From DASUNP01 sp035249305 (GTDB taxonomy: Bacteria; Acidobacteriota; Blastocatellia; UBA7656): DNA of 64,000 nucleotides. The notes under the pieces are model-generated. The model saw only the letters and a list, made by a program, of their open reading frames with translations, searched no databases and was not told the origin of the DNA. This document shows positions 1 through 8,116 of the stretch, in pieces; the first letter of the stretch is position 1; every line of letters begins with the position of its first letter. The stretch covers positions 72,015-136,014 of the forward strand of contig DATFGQ010000056.1 of assembly GCA_035249305.1 (NCBI GenBank). Reading direction: 5' to 3'. A program made the position numbers and the translations under genes.

Positions 1-2
1 GC

Positions 3-425
3 TTGATCGGCGTCTCGCCTGAAAAGGAGGTCGTCGAGAAGTTTCAAGAAGCAGGCGGGGCATCAAAGCCGCGCTACGGCCAGCTTACGGTCTGCTACGC
101 GCGGAAGGAAGAGGACGCAAAGCGGACTGCGTTCGAGTGGTGGCCCAACGCGGCGGTTACGGGCGAGCTGTCGCAAGAGCTAAAGACGCCTGCCCACTTC
201 GAGCAGGCGGCGAAGATGGTGGAGGAGGACGACGTGGCCGAGGTGGTGCTTTGCAAACCTGACCCGGCCGAGCACATAAAGAAGATCAACGAGTTCATAG
301 ACGCGGGCTACGACCACGTTTACATACACCAGGTCGGGCCTGACCAGGAGAGCTTCTTCAAGTTTTATAAAGAAGAGGTGCTGCCCGAATTCGCCGGCGC
401 ATCGCGCAAACAATCGGCGAAATGA
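3..425 (+). CDS. F420-dependent LLM-class oxidoreductase, C-terminal part (5' truncated by window edge)
   Basis: About 140 C-terminal residues of a luciferase-like monooxygenase-fold enzyme. The pattern of a KPRYGQLTVCYA stretch, a WWPNAA segment, and a late YDHVYIHQVGPDQ segment followed by FKFYKEEVLPEF matches the F420-dependent glucose-6-phosphate dehydrogenase-like branch (TIGR03557-type family). Members use coenzyme F420 for hydride transfer; the substrate cannot be told from this fragment. The first codon here is TTG, but the flavin-binding N-terminal half of the barrel is missing, so the gene almost certainly begins before the window and this is not a true start. A hairpin-rich repeat follows directly, then the microcompartment gene on the same strand. 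Whether this enzyme belongs functionally with the microcompartment is unknown. Confidence 0.8.
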   Translation: MIGVSPEKEVVEKFQEAGGASKPRYGQLTVCYARKEEDAKRTAFEWWPNAAVTGELSQELKTPAHFEQAAKMVEEDDVAEVVLCKPDPAEHIKKINEFIDAGYDHVYIHQVGPDQESFFKFYKEEVLPEFAGASRKQSAK

Positions 426-431
426 AAAGCA

Positions 432-529
432 CTGTAGGGGCGGGGCTTGTCCCCGCCCGGCGGCGCGTTAGCGCCGTACGTCATCGCGCTTACGCGCGGT
501 CCGGGCAGCCACAAGGGCTGCCCCTACAA
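432..529. repeat. Intergenic hairpin repeat, CTGTAGGGGC family, copy 1
   Basis: A ~98-bp element starting CTGTAGGGGCGGGG and ending GGCTGCCCCTACA, so the termini are inverted repeats. Internally it is a chain of short hairpins: GGGGCGGGG/CCCCGCCC, GGCGCGTTAGCGCC and a CGCGCTTACGCGCG stem. Related copies lie at 26420-26517, 47315-47413 and 62688-62832. No transposase is present. It lies between the F420-enzyme stop codon and the promoter region of the shell-protein gene. Confidence 0.85.
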
Positions 530-579
530 TTTTGCTCACATTTTGCTTACCTTGACGGCCCGCCGTGGTTTTGTTAGTT

Positions 580-606
580 TTGACTCTCTTCTGGAGCAGT
601 GATAAT
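580..606 (+). promoter_or_regulatory. Possible promoter of the shell-protein gene
   Basis: TTGACT at 580-585 resembles a -35 box and GATAAT at 601-606 a -10 box, but the 15-bp spacing is short. It lies about 60 bp upstream of the shell-protein start, after the repeat. Tentative. Confidence 0.3.
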
Positions 607-665
607 CTTGCCAAAACTCGCGATCAGAGCTTCAGTTAAATCGCTAAGACGGAGGGACGTTTGAT

Positions 666-1058
666 ATGGCTATGGAAGCGCTCGGCATGATAGAGACGAA
701 GGGATTTGTGGGGGCGGTCGAAGCGGCCGACGCGATGGTGAAGGCCGCCAATGTCGTGCTTGTCGGTCGCGAGTACATCGGGGCGGGTTACGTGACGGTC
801 CTTGTGCGCGGCGACGTAGGCGCGGTCAAGGCTGCGACTGACGCGGGGGCGGCGGCCGCTCGCCGCGTCGGAGAGCTCGTGAGCGTTCACGTCATACCGC
901 GCCCACACAGGGAGCTCGAACAGGTTCTGGAAGCCAACGGGCTGATGAACGGCGGCCACCAGCTTTCGGGCGGCGAGTCGCGGGGCCAGCTCACGGCCGG
1001 GACTGCCGAAGACGGGAAGCGCTCTATTAACTCGTCGAATAAAGATCGCGCGAAATGA
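666..1058 (+). CDS. Bacterial microcompartment shell protein (BMC-H)
   Basis: A single BMC domain spans roughly residues 3-95: an N-terminal ALGMIETKGFVGAVEAADAM segment, a central VTVLVRGDVGAVKAA segment and the hallmark VIPRPH near residue 80. These are typical of hexamer-forming PduA/EutM-like shell proteins that tile the facets of a bacterial microcompartment. The last ~35 residues (Gly/Ser/Lys-rich) are a non-conserved tail, longer than in most BMC-H proteins. A GGAGGG Shine-Dalgarno lies just before the ATG. The next gene is an aldehyde dehydrogenase of the kind encapsulated in microcompartments, which supports a metabolic, aldehyde-handling compartment. No BMC-T or pentamer (BMC-P/EutN) gene is in this window, so vertices must be encoded elsewhere if a closed shell forms. 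Confidence 0.93.
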   Translation: MAMEALGMIETKGFVGAVEAADAMVKAANVVLVGREYIGAGYVTVLVRGDVGAVKAATDAGAAAARRVGELVSVHVIPRPHRELEQVLEANGLMNGGHQLSGGESRGQLTAGTAEDGKRSINSSNKDRAK

Positions 1059-1062
1059 TTTC

Positions 1063-1144
1063 AGTTTCTAGTCTTTGGTTTCTGGTTTCTGGTTAACTCC
1101 ACTAGAAATCACAAACCAGAAACTAGAAACTAGAAACTAGAAAC
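1063..1144. repeat. Inverted array of GTTTCTR/YAGAAAC heptamers
   Basis: The left arm holds about four tandem heptamers of the type GTTTCTA/GTTTCTG (one variant GTCTTTG). After a ~20-bp spacer the right arm holds CAGAAAC then TAGAAAC three times. The last unit ends directly at the ATG of the aldehyde dehydrogenase gene, leaving no room for a canonical Shine-Dalgarno. The mRNA would fold into a long hairpin sequestering that start. See the similar arrays at 49287, 52684, 55068 and 56285. Confidence 0.85.
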
Positions 1145-2893
1145 ATGAGTTCCGACAAAGACCAACAGTCCGTAGAGCAGGCCCGCGAGCTGGTCGAGCG
1201 CGCGTGGCAGGCGCAGAAGGCTCTCGCCAATTTTTCTCAGGAGAAGATAGACGAGATAGTCACTGCTATGGCGCGCGTCGCCCTCGAAGAGAGCTATCGC
1301 CTGGGCGAGATGGCGCACCTTGAGACGGGCTACGGCATCGCCGCTGACAAGGCTACGAAGAACAGGTTCTCGGCCGAGCAGATTTACAACTTCATACGCC
1401 CGCTCAAGACTGTAGGCGTCGTAAAACAGACCGACAGCATCATCGAGGTCGCCTCTCCGCGCGGCGTGGTCGCGGCGATCATACCTTCGACAAACCCTAC
1501 GTCGACGGCGATATTCAAGATCCTGATAGCGATAAAGGCGCGCGACGCGGTCGTCTTGAGCCCGCACCCGTCGGCCACCAACTGCATAAACGAGACGGCG
1601 CGAGTGATGCGCGCGGCGGGCGAAGCGGCGGGGCTGCCTCAGGGGGCGATCGGCTGCATGTCTATCGCCACCATCGAAGGGACGCAGGAGCTGATGAAGC
1701 ACCGCCGCACGGCCTTAATACTGGCCACGGGCGGGATAGGGCTCGTGCGCGCGGCATACTCTTCGGGCAAGCCCGCTTTTGGCGTCGGGCCTGGGAACGT
1801 GCCCGCGATGATAGAGCGGTCGGCCAACGTCACGAAGGCGGTCAAAGACATACTGACCGGGAAGTGTTTCGACAACGGCACGATCTGTTCTTCGGAGCAG
1901 GCCGTCGTGGTCGAGCGCGCGGTCGACTCAAGCGTGCGCGAGCGGTTCGCGGCCGAGGGCGCGTACTTTCTCGACAAGGAGAGACAACAAGCCCTGGCGC
2001 GCGTCGTGGCGACGAGCACGAACACGCTCAATGCGAAGATCGTCGGCAAGAGCCCGAAAGTGATCGCGGAGATGGCGGGCATCACAATCCCCGAAAACAC
2101 GCGCGCCATAATGTGCGAGCTCGAAGGCGTCGGCCGCGATTTTCCGCTCTCGATGGAGAAGCTCTCGCCGATATTAGCTTATTACGTAGTCGATAGCCTT
2201 GAAGAAGGCTGCGAGCGGTGCGCGCAGGTCTTGAGGTACGGCGGCATGGGGCACACGGCCTCCGTGCACACCGAAAGCCGCGACGCCGCGCGCGAGTACG
2301 GCGTCAGGATGCCCGTGTCGCGCGTCGTGGTGAATAGCCCCTCGACGCACGGCGCGATAGGGTTCACTACGGACCTTGAGCCTTCGATGACGCTCGGGTG
2401 CGGGTCGTGGGGAGGCAACGTCACTTCCGACAACATCTCGCCTCGCCACCTGGTCGACATAAAGCGAATAGCGTTCGAAACTAAACCTATCAACCGCGCC
2501 GCCCGAGAGGCGACAGCGCGAGAGGCGGCCCCGCCGCCTACGATCGACCGCGCGGCAATCGCCGCGATGGTCGACCGCTTCCTGGCAGACCGCAGGGTCA
2601 ACGTCGCGCCGCCCCAGCCTACTCCCCCCGCGCCCGAGCCGCCGCCCGCCGCACAGGCGCAGCCCGCAAGCCCGTGGGCAGCAACCAGTCAGGCGAGTTC
2701 GCCTGCTCCTATTCAGCCGCCTCAGCCGCCGCCCGCCGCTCAGACGAACGGACACGTCTACGACTTCGTCTGCGAGGACGACGTAAAGCGGGCCATCGCC
2801 GCGCGCGAGAAGATCTACATCAACGGCAAGACTATCATCACGCCCGCCGCGCGCGAGCTCGGCGAGGCGCGCGAAGTCTTCGCAAAGGTCTAG
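1145..2893 (+). CDS. CoA-acylating aldehyde dehydrogenase of a microcompartment, with C-terminal tail module
   Basis: Residues ~1-460 form an aldehyde dehydrogenase domain of the CoA-acylating class (PduP/EutE and AdhE N-terminal relatives), expected to convert an aldehyde, CoA and NAD+ to acyl-CoA. An IPSTNPTST segment (~118-126) and a FDNGTICSSEQ segment with the catalytic Cys248 are visible. The family is usually ~460-500 residues; this protein is 582. Residues ~490-537 are a Pro/Ala/Gln linker, and residues 538-582 form a compact module (DDVKRAIAAREKIYINGKTI then a TPAARELGEA motif). In related systems such linker-plus-module tails act as encapsulation or docking peptides, so shell targeting is inferred. 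It follows the BMC-H gene by 86 bp, all of it a heptamer inverted array. The ATG start is chosen by conservation, because no Shine-Dalgarno is seen. Confidence 0.9.
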   Translation: MSSDKDQQSVEQARELVERAWQAQKALANFSQEKIDEIVTAMARVALEESYRLGEMAHLETGYGIAADKATKNRFSAEQIYNFIRPLKTVGVVKQTDSIIEVASPRGVVAAIIPSTNPTSTAIFKILIAIKARDAVVLSPHPSATNCINETARVMRAAGEAAGLPQGAIGCMSIATIEGTQELMKHRRTALILATGGIGLVRAAYSSGKPAFGVGPGNVPAMIERSANVTKAVKDILTGKCFDNGTICSSEQAVVVERAVDSSVRERFAAEGAYFLDKERQQALARVVATSTNTLNAKIVGKSPKVIAEMAGITIPENTRAIMCELEGVGRDFPLSMEKLSPILAYYVVDSLEEGCERCAQVLRYGGMGHTASVHTESRDAAREYGVRMPVSRVVVNSPSTHGAIGFTTDLEPSMTLGCGSWGGNVTSDNISPRHLVDIKRIAFETKPINRAAREATAREAAPPPTIDRAAIAAMVDRFLADRRVNVAPPQPTPPAPEPPPAAQAQPASPWAATSQASSPAPIQPPQPPPAAQTNGHVYDFVCEDDVKRAIAAREKIYINGKTIITPAARELGEAREVFAKV

Positions 2894-2908
2894 CATAATA
2901 AAAAGAGG

Positions 2909-4060
2909 TCAATGCGACTTGTCGAGGCGCGGCTCCTCCATCTCTTCATTAGCGGCGTATTCAAGATCACGGTCCCCTGTCACCTCGTCCCAGTCATAAC
3001 CGAGGTGGTAGGCGAAGCGCGACAACTGCTGCTCCCACTCCCCGCGCTCGGCCTGGTAAATCGCCCAGCCCTTCGCGATGTCGGGCTCCGTCTTGATCCC
3101 CACCGCATCCAGGCGGCGGAGCGTCTGCTCGAAGCGGGTCCTCCAACGGATTATCTCTTCAGGGAGCGTCTCTTGTGACTCATCACCGTCGCTGACAAGA
3201 TCGAGGTGGGTCGATAGCTCGTTTAGAACGTGGAGCGCCGTCGACTCCATCGTGAGCACCGCCGGGTGATCGTTGAGGTCCGAGTATTCGCGCTGGTCGA
3301 GACAGGACTTGATAACCGCGCATATTTCGAGCGAGAGGAAGAGCACGCGCGGCATCCCCTTGTAGACCTGGGCGGGGTGAAAATAGTGTATGATCGGGTG
3401 CTCGACGTGCGACTCCAGGATCTCCTGCAAATCGCGCGCGGCGGTCCTGAGCGTCGCAGACAGCCCCGACAGGCGGCCCGCTACGAAATGGTGTCTGATG
3501 AACCCCACCACGTCCGCGCCGCCTTCCGCGCTGTGGTAAAGCGAGAGCGCGATGGCGCGCTTACGCTCCAGCGCGCTGTAGACGACTATCAGGTAGGTGA
3601 CGGCGAGCGATATCAAGCCGAAGCCCGACACGGCCTCTATGATGGCGACTATCTTCATCTCGGGCGCGCGGGGCGATATGTCGCCGAAGCCGACCGTGGT
3701 GAGCGTTGTGCCGCTGAAGTAGACCGAGTCGACGAAACGTGAGCCCGTCCCCTCGCCTGCGAAGTTAAACTTGTCGGGCATGCCTGGGAAGTAAATCAGC
3801 GCGTACCCGATAATGACGAGCACTATCGAGACGCCTACGAGCAGCGGCATGAGAACGGGGCCGATGGAGTTCAGCAGCTTGTGGCGGCGCGAGCGCGACA
3901 GCCTGAAGGCCACGCCGCGGACCGCGCGCCAGATGGTGCGGTAGACCAGCTCGCTTACGGGCCCGCTCCTGCCCCGCGCCTGGAGTATCGTCAGGTAGAT
4001 GTCGTCGATGACAAAGAAAAGAAGCACCGCACCCAGGATCGTAAAGAACGCCGTTTCCAT
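2909..4060 (-). CDS. Potassium channel family protein
   Basis: A 383-residue membrane protein. Hydrophobic segments lie at ~4-26, ~68-91 and ~136-161. Between the last two is a P-loop with the K+ selectivity filter in TTVGFGDISP (residues 121-130), the signature of voltage-independent two-helix K+ channel pores (Ion_trans_2 type). The C-terminal ~220 residues are cytoplasmic and mostly helical. They lack an obvious Rossmann RCK motif, so gating is unknown. The first helix, about 45 residues ahead of the pore unit, is extra relative to minimal two-helix channels. It is convergent with the upstream aldehyde dehydrogenase and divergent from corA. Confidence 0.88.
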   Translation of the reverse strand: METAFFTILGAVLLFFVIDDIYLTILQARGRSGPVSELVYRTIWRAVRGVAFRLSRSRRHKLLNSIGPVLMPLLVGVSIVLVIIGYALIYFPGMPDKFNFAGEGTGSRFVDSVYFSGTTLTTVGFGDISPRAPEMKIVAIIEAVSGFGLISLAVTYLIVVYSALERKRAIALSLYHSAEGGADVVGFIRHHFVAGRLSGLSATLRTAARDLQEILESHVEHPIIHYFHPAQVYKGMPRVLFLSLEICAVIKSCLDQREYSDLNDHPAVLTMESTALHVLNELSTHLDLVSDGDESQETLPEEIIRWRTRFEQTLRRLDAVGIKTEPDIAKGWAIYQAERGEWEQQLSRFAYHLGYDWDEVTGDRDLEYAANEEMEEPRLDKSH

Positions 4061-4238
4061 TGAGTCAAGATTAAGGCAAAGGCTCGCCAGCTAACAAACT
4101 AAAATGCCCTCGAACCGGCGCGGAGCTTTCTAGTTGACCTGTGGGTTAAAGCGTGAGAAGCTGTCGCTTGTATATTCCTCGCCGGCCATTCTTTGGCGAA
4201 GCATTCACCGGCAGTAAATCAGACAAACGAGGTAAGAG

Positions 4239-5207
4239 ATGATAAGGACTATCGTGCTCAACCGCGAGTCCAGGACTTTTAAGGAGATTGCAGACCCCGA
4301 CGAGATCAGCCACCTCTGCACAGAAGCGCCTAACATCATCTGGGTCGATGTCGCGGACCCCACGGGCGAGGACTTCCACGAGCTTGCAAAGGAGTTCGGC
4401 TTTCACCCGCTGTCGATTGAAGACTGCCGCAACGAGCACCAGCGGCCCAAGGTCGAGGAGTTTCAAGGGTACTACTTCATAGTACTCTACGAAGCAGAGC
4501 TGATAATGGGCCGCCACCTTGAGCTGAGAGAGCTGAACATCTTCCTCGGCAAGAACTACCTGGTCACAGTCCACAGCCAGCCGATACGCGCGATAGAGAC
4601 AGCCGAGCGGCTGTGGCGCGAGTGGAAAGACCTGGCCGAGCGCGGGACGGGCCTTCTCGCCTACCTGATGATTGACGTAATAGTCGACGATTACATGCCG
4701 CTGTTGGACGCGCTGTCCGACCGTATGGACGATCTCGAAGACCAGATATTCGTCGACTTTCAGCCCGCGGCGCTCGAAGAGATATTCCGCATAAAAAAAG
4801 AGCTGCTCTTTTTGCGGAGGTCCGTCACGCCGCTGCGCGATGTCTTTAACACGTTGCTTCGCCGCGAGCAGCCGATCTTTTCGCGCGAGACGCACGTCTA
4901 TTTTCAAGACGTGTTCGACCACCTGATCCGCGTGGCCGACACGATCGACACGCTGCGCGACATGTTGAGCGCGACTATGGACGCCTACCTGTCGGTCTCC
5001 GGCAACCGCATGAACACGATCATGAAGCGGCTGACCTCTATCTCGACCATACTGATGTCGGTAACGCTGGTCGCGGGGATATACGGCATGAACTTCGAGT
5101 ACATGCCCGAGCTGAAATGGAAATACGGCTACGTCGGGACGCTGCTTTCGATGGTCGTCATCGGCGTGGCTATTTATTATTATTTTCGCAGGATCAAGTG
5201 GCTATGA
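4239..5207 (+). CDS. corA: Magnesium/cobalt transporter CorA
   Basis: A 322-residue protein with the CorA layout: an N-terminal cytoplasmic alpha/beta domain, a long helical stalk (~150-260), and two C-terminal transmembrane helices (~262-282 and ~297-315). The invariant GMN pore motif is at residues 283-285 (YGMNFEYMPEL), and a short basic tail follows (YYYFRRIKWL). CorA pentamers import Mg2+ (also Co2+/Ni2+) down the membrane potential. A GAGGTAAGAG Shine-Dalgarno precedes the ATG. I see no M-box-like Mg2+ riboswitch in the 178-bp upstream gap. The stop codon overlaps the start of the next gene. Confidence 0.95.
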   Translation: MIRTIVLNRESRTFKEIADPDEISHLCTEAPNIIWVDVADPTGEDFHELAKEFGFHPLSIEDCRNEHQRPKVEEFQGYYFIVLYEAELIMGRHLELRELNIFLGKNYLVTVHSQPIRAIETAERLWREWKDLAERGTGLLAYLMIDVIVDDYMPLLDALSDRMDDLEDQIFVDFQPAALEEIFRIKKELLFLRRSVTPLRDVFNTLLRREQPIFSRETHVYFQDVFDHLIRVADTIDTLRDMLSATMDAYLSVSGNRMNTIMKRLTSISTILMSVTLVAGIYGMNFEYMPELKWKYGYVGTLLSMVVIGVAIYYYFRRIKWL

Positions 5208-5554
5208 AACATTCCAGGATCGATAAGAGCTTACGGCGACTCCGGCGGCGGCGCGACGACCCCGAGAAGACTCGCGCCTACACGCCGGGCGAAATACACC
5301 GCCTGGCCCACGAGAGCGCTAAGAGCGTCGGGGTGATAAGGCCCGACACGGGGGACCTGAGCCTGCCCGCCGGGCTTGACGACATAGGCGAAGGCCAGCA
5401 GACGGACCACCCAGGCCGCGTCGTGCTTATCATCGTCATTATCGCCATGTTCTGGATAGGACTGATCACCTACTTCGTCGCACAGATGCCGGACGCCAAA
5501 GAGGCGCAACAGAATCTGATCGACGGGCGCGACAAGAGCGACGCGAACAGGTGA
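5204..5554 (+). CDS. Small single-pass membrane protein coupled to corA
   Basis: A 116-residue protein of unknown function. The ATG at 5204 overlaps the corA TGA in an ATGA arrangement, so the two are probably translationally coupled; that is why this start is preferred over an in-frame ATG 87 bp earlier inside corA. The N-terminus is strongly basic (an Arg-rich stretch at residues 9-17). One transmembrane helix lies at ~72-95 (VVLIIVIIAMFWIGLITYFV), with a short charged tail outside. The coupling suggests a role with CorA or its stability. No known domain is recognised. Confidence 0.75.
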   Translation: MKHSRIDKSLRRLRRRRDDPEKTRAYTPGEIHRLAHESAKSVGVIRPDTGDLSLPAGLDDIGEGQQTDHPGRVVLIIVIIAMFWIGLITYFVAQMPDAKEAQQNLIDGRDKSDANR

Positions 5555-5601
5555 GCGAGAGGTAAGGTTTGTTACGATTTCAAAGCCGCGTTAAATGACG
5601 G

Positions 5602-6633
5602 TCACTGGTTGCGGGATTCGCCCTCGCGCGGCGCCGTGTAGCCGTTACGCGTGCGCGCGACCAGCCGCCGGCTGCCTGCGTTGACGTTGACTTTGACGGC
5701 CCGGAACGTGCCATCCTTTTTCGAGTTCGTTGGGTAATAGCCTATCGAATACTGCGTGCGAAGGTCGCTCGAAATCTGCTGCGCGATCGCGTGGACTTCC
5801 GTGAGCTCTTTGGGGAAGAAAGCCTTGCCGCCCGTCTCCTCCGCGAGCTGTTTGAGGAGGTTTTCAGCCTTCTCCTTGTCGCTCTTGCCGAAGACCCATG
5901 CCCCGTCTTTCGACAGGTCATTCGTAAACCCGATCAGGTAGATCTGAACGTCAGTCTCGCGCAGGTGATTGACCACCTCGTTGAACTTGTAGTAGCTGTC
6001 CTTGTCGATCCCGTCCGTCACGATAACGACGGCCTTGCGGCGGTTGCGCCCTTCTTTGCTGGCGTAGTCCGCGCCCAGGTAGAGCGCGTCGAGCATGGCT
6101 GTCTGCTTAGAGGCGATCAAGCCCTGTAGCGTGTCTACGACGTCGCCTATGTTGGTGGTGAACTCTTCGAGAAGCTCCGGCTGGTCTTTGAACTCAAGCA
6201 CGGCGACCTCGTCGCCCTGGCGGCTCTCCTTGACCAGGCTCGAAGAGGCCTTGATTACGGTATCGAGCTTTGCGCGCATCGAGCCCGAAGTGTCTATGGC
6301 GAGCACCATCGAGACTTCTACCTGATCGCGGCTGAAGAACTCGATCTTCTGGGGTATCTTGTCCTCAAGCACCTGAAACTGATCCTGCTTGAGGTCCATG
6401 GCTGGGCGGTTCGACGGGTCGACGACCGTCACGTCAAGGATCACAAGGTTCGTGTCCAGCTTTATAGGGTCTTCTCTATCCTGCGGTTCGGGCTCCGACC
6501 TGTTGGTCTTCGGCAACTGGGGCTTGGTTTGGCTCTGGCTTTGAGCGAGGCCGAAGCTCGTGCCGCCGATAAACAAGGAGAAGGCCAGGACCGGAACAAG
6601 GACTGCTTTAATTCTACCCGCCACAGATTTCAT
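5602..6633 (-). CDS. Exported VWA-domain protein (acidobacterial VWFA-related family)
   Basis: A 343-residue secreted protein. The signal peptide spans ~1-30 (a hydrophobic run ending in GLAQ), followed by a Gln/Pro-rich linker. A short beta-domain carries the VTVVDPSNRPAMDL and FQVLEDKIPQKIEFF patterns typical of the acidobacterial VWFA-related domain (TIGR03436 type). The VWA fold follows, with an intact MIDAS DTSGS at residues 114-118, so it should bind a divalent cation and a protein ligand. The function in these bacteria is unknown; roles in surface adhesion or assembly are proposed for VWA proteins generally. A paralogue lies immediately upstream (6799-7875) on the same strand with a 165-bp gap. 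Confidence 0.88.
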   Translation of the reverse strand: MKSVAGRIKAVLVPVLAFSLFIGGTSFGLAQSQSQTKPQLPKTNRSEPEPQDREDPIKLDTNLVILDVTVVDPSNRPAMDLKQDQFQVLEDKIPQKIEFFSRDQVEVSMVLAIDTSGSMRAKLDTVIKASSSLVKESRQGDEVAVLEFKDQPELLEEFTTNIGDVVDTLQGLIASKQTAMLDALYLGADYASKEGRNRRKAVVIVTDGIDKDSYYKFNEVVNHLRETDVQIYLIGFTNDLSKDGAWVFGKSDKEKAENLLKQLAEETGGKAFFPKELTEVHAIAQQISSDLRTQYSIGYYPTNSKKDGTFRAVKVNVNAGSRRLVARTRNGYTAPREGESRNQ

Positions 6634-6798
6634 ACTAAAATTCTACTCCGCACCGATGGATTTGAAAACTGTCAAGGGGCGGAAAGAGCCGTCCGCTCAT
6701 CCACGCCATAATCTGGGATGCCAAACGTGTGGCCCCTCGTTGCCGAGAGAATGGGCAAGCGGGCGGGGTGTTGCGACTTTTTTCTGCCGGGCTGGAGC

Positions 6799-7875
6799 TT
6801 AGTTTTCCTGCAAAACTTTCTTGAACGACTGATACCCTTCCTTGTAGGAGAGCGACAACCGGCCGAGCCCTTTGGGCGGGTTGACCTTGACCTGGACCTT
6901 ATGCCACTTGGCCTGGCTCGTCACGTCGGACGGGTAAAACCCTATCGAGTACTGGTGGCGAAGCTCTAAGGCTATGCGCGTACAGATCTCGACAAGCTCG
7001 GGCTCGTTGTAGGCGTTGGGGAAGAAGGCGCGCCCGCCCGTCATACGGGTTATCTCTTCGAGTATCGAGCGGCCGAAGCCCGAGAGCGAGTCTGTGGCCG
7101 GGTCGGTTATGCCGATGGCGTAGACCTGCACGTCGGCCTCCTTGACGCGGTTGCGAAGCTCTTTGTAGGTGTAGCGGCTGTTGTTGTCCTGGCCGTCGGA
7201 GATCAGCAGAAGGGCTTTCTTATTGTGGCGGCCCTGCTGGACCTTCTCGACCGCGAGGTAGGCGGCGTCGTAAAGCGCCGTCGAGCCTTTCGGCTGGACG
7301 AACATCAGGTGGCTGGTGATCTGGTCGCCGGAAGGCGTGAAGTCCTGGACAAGCTTCGCGCGGTCGTTAAAGCCTATGAGGAAGAAGTCGTCGTCGTCGT
7401 GAGATGTTTCGATGAACCGCTTGAGCGCGCGGATCGAGCGGCCTATGCGCTCCTTCATAGAGCCCGACACGTCGTAGACGATGCCGAGCGAGACGGGCGC
7501 GTCCTCGTCCGAAAAATGGGCGATCTGCTGCTTGACCTTGTCGTCAAATACCTCGAAGTGGTCCTTGCCGAGCCCCGTCACGAACCTGTTGTAAGGGTCC
7601 GTCACCGAGATGATGACGTTGACGATCGCCGTGCTCAACTGCACGCGGTCCGTAGCCTGGTTCGTTTTCAGCGGCTTGACCTCGGCGGGCTTCGCCACCG
7701 CTTTCTCGTCGGCCGTCGTAGGCGCCGGGGCCGGCTCGCCGCTTTTGGCTTTTATCGGCTCTGGGCTCTGAGGCTGCGGCGCGGGCTTGTTGTTGTCTTG
7801 GGATGTGGCGCTGATCGGCGAGAAGGTGACGGCTGTCAGCAGAGCCAGGAAGGCGAAAGCTAATCTCTTCTTCAT
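6799..7875 (-). CDS. Exported VWA-domain protein, paralogue of the 5602-6633 gene
   Basis: A 358-residue secreted protein with a signal peptide at ~1-25, a longer Pro/Ala/Lys-rich linker (~26-75), and the same acidobacterial VWFA-related architecture. It has a VTDPYNRFVTGL pattern, an FEVFDDKVKQQIAHF pattern, then a VWA domain with MIDAS DVSGS at residues 135-139. A GGGAG Shine-Dalgarno precedes the ATG. The two VWA proteins align end to end (both finish YSIGFYP or YSIGYYP, then a basic beta-strand region), which indicates a tandem duplication followed by divergence. The linker differs most. Confidence 0.88.
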   Translation of the reverse strand: MKKRLAFAFLALLTAVTFSPISATSQDNNKPAPQPQSPEPIKAKSGEPAPAPTTADEKAVAKPAEVKPLKTNQATDRVQLSTAIVNVIISVTDPYNRFVTGLGKDHFEVFDDKVKQQIAHFSDEDAPVSLGIVYDVSGSMKERIGRSIRALKRFIETSHDDDDFFLIGFNDRAKLVQDFTPSGDQITSHLMFVQPKGSTALYDAAYLAVEKVQQGRHNKKALLLISDGQDNNSRYTYKELRNRVKEADVQVYAIGITDPATDSLSGFGRSILEEITRMTGGRAFFPNAYNEPELVEICTRIALELRHQYSIGFYPSDVTSQAKWHKVQVKVNPPKGLGRLSLSYKEGYQSFKKVLQEN

Positions 7876-8116
7876 GTCAATAACTCCCGGAGATCGCGTA
7901 GCCTTTAAGCAAGCGACCGCTCTGTGACGTCTTCAAAGCAGATTGACTAAGAACACGAGCCAGCAGCGCCGCTCTGATTATGATGAAGAAACAACTGCGA
8001 AGCTTGATCGAAACCTTGTGATGATCGGACGCAGTTTTGAATTCCCTCGCGCGCCCTACGGTTTCATTCTAACACAAATCCACTCACTGGCAAGCGTGAC
8101 CGAAGCTTCCGCGAGA
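7876..8116. other. Intergenic region, no gene recognised
   Basis: This 241-bp gap lies between the VWA gene start and the end of the next minus-strand gene. It is less GC-rich than its neighbours and should hold the promoter of the VWA pair. A plus-strand open frame begins here (from 7943) but runs antisense through the downstream gene and has no family resemblance. Confidence 0.5.

Noticed and set aside
4061..4238. Possible Mg2+ riboswitch ahead of corA
   Set aside because: No M-box-like conserved stems or ykoK-type core can be seen; only ordinary leader sequence.
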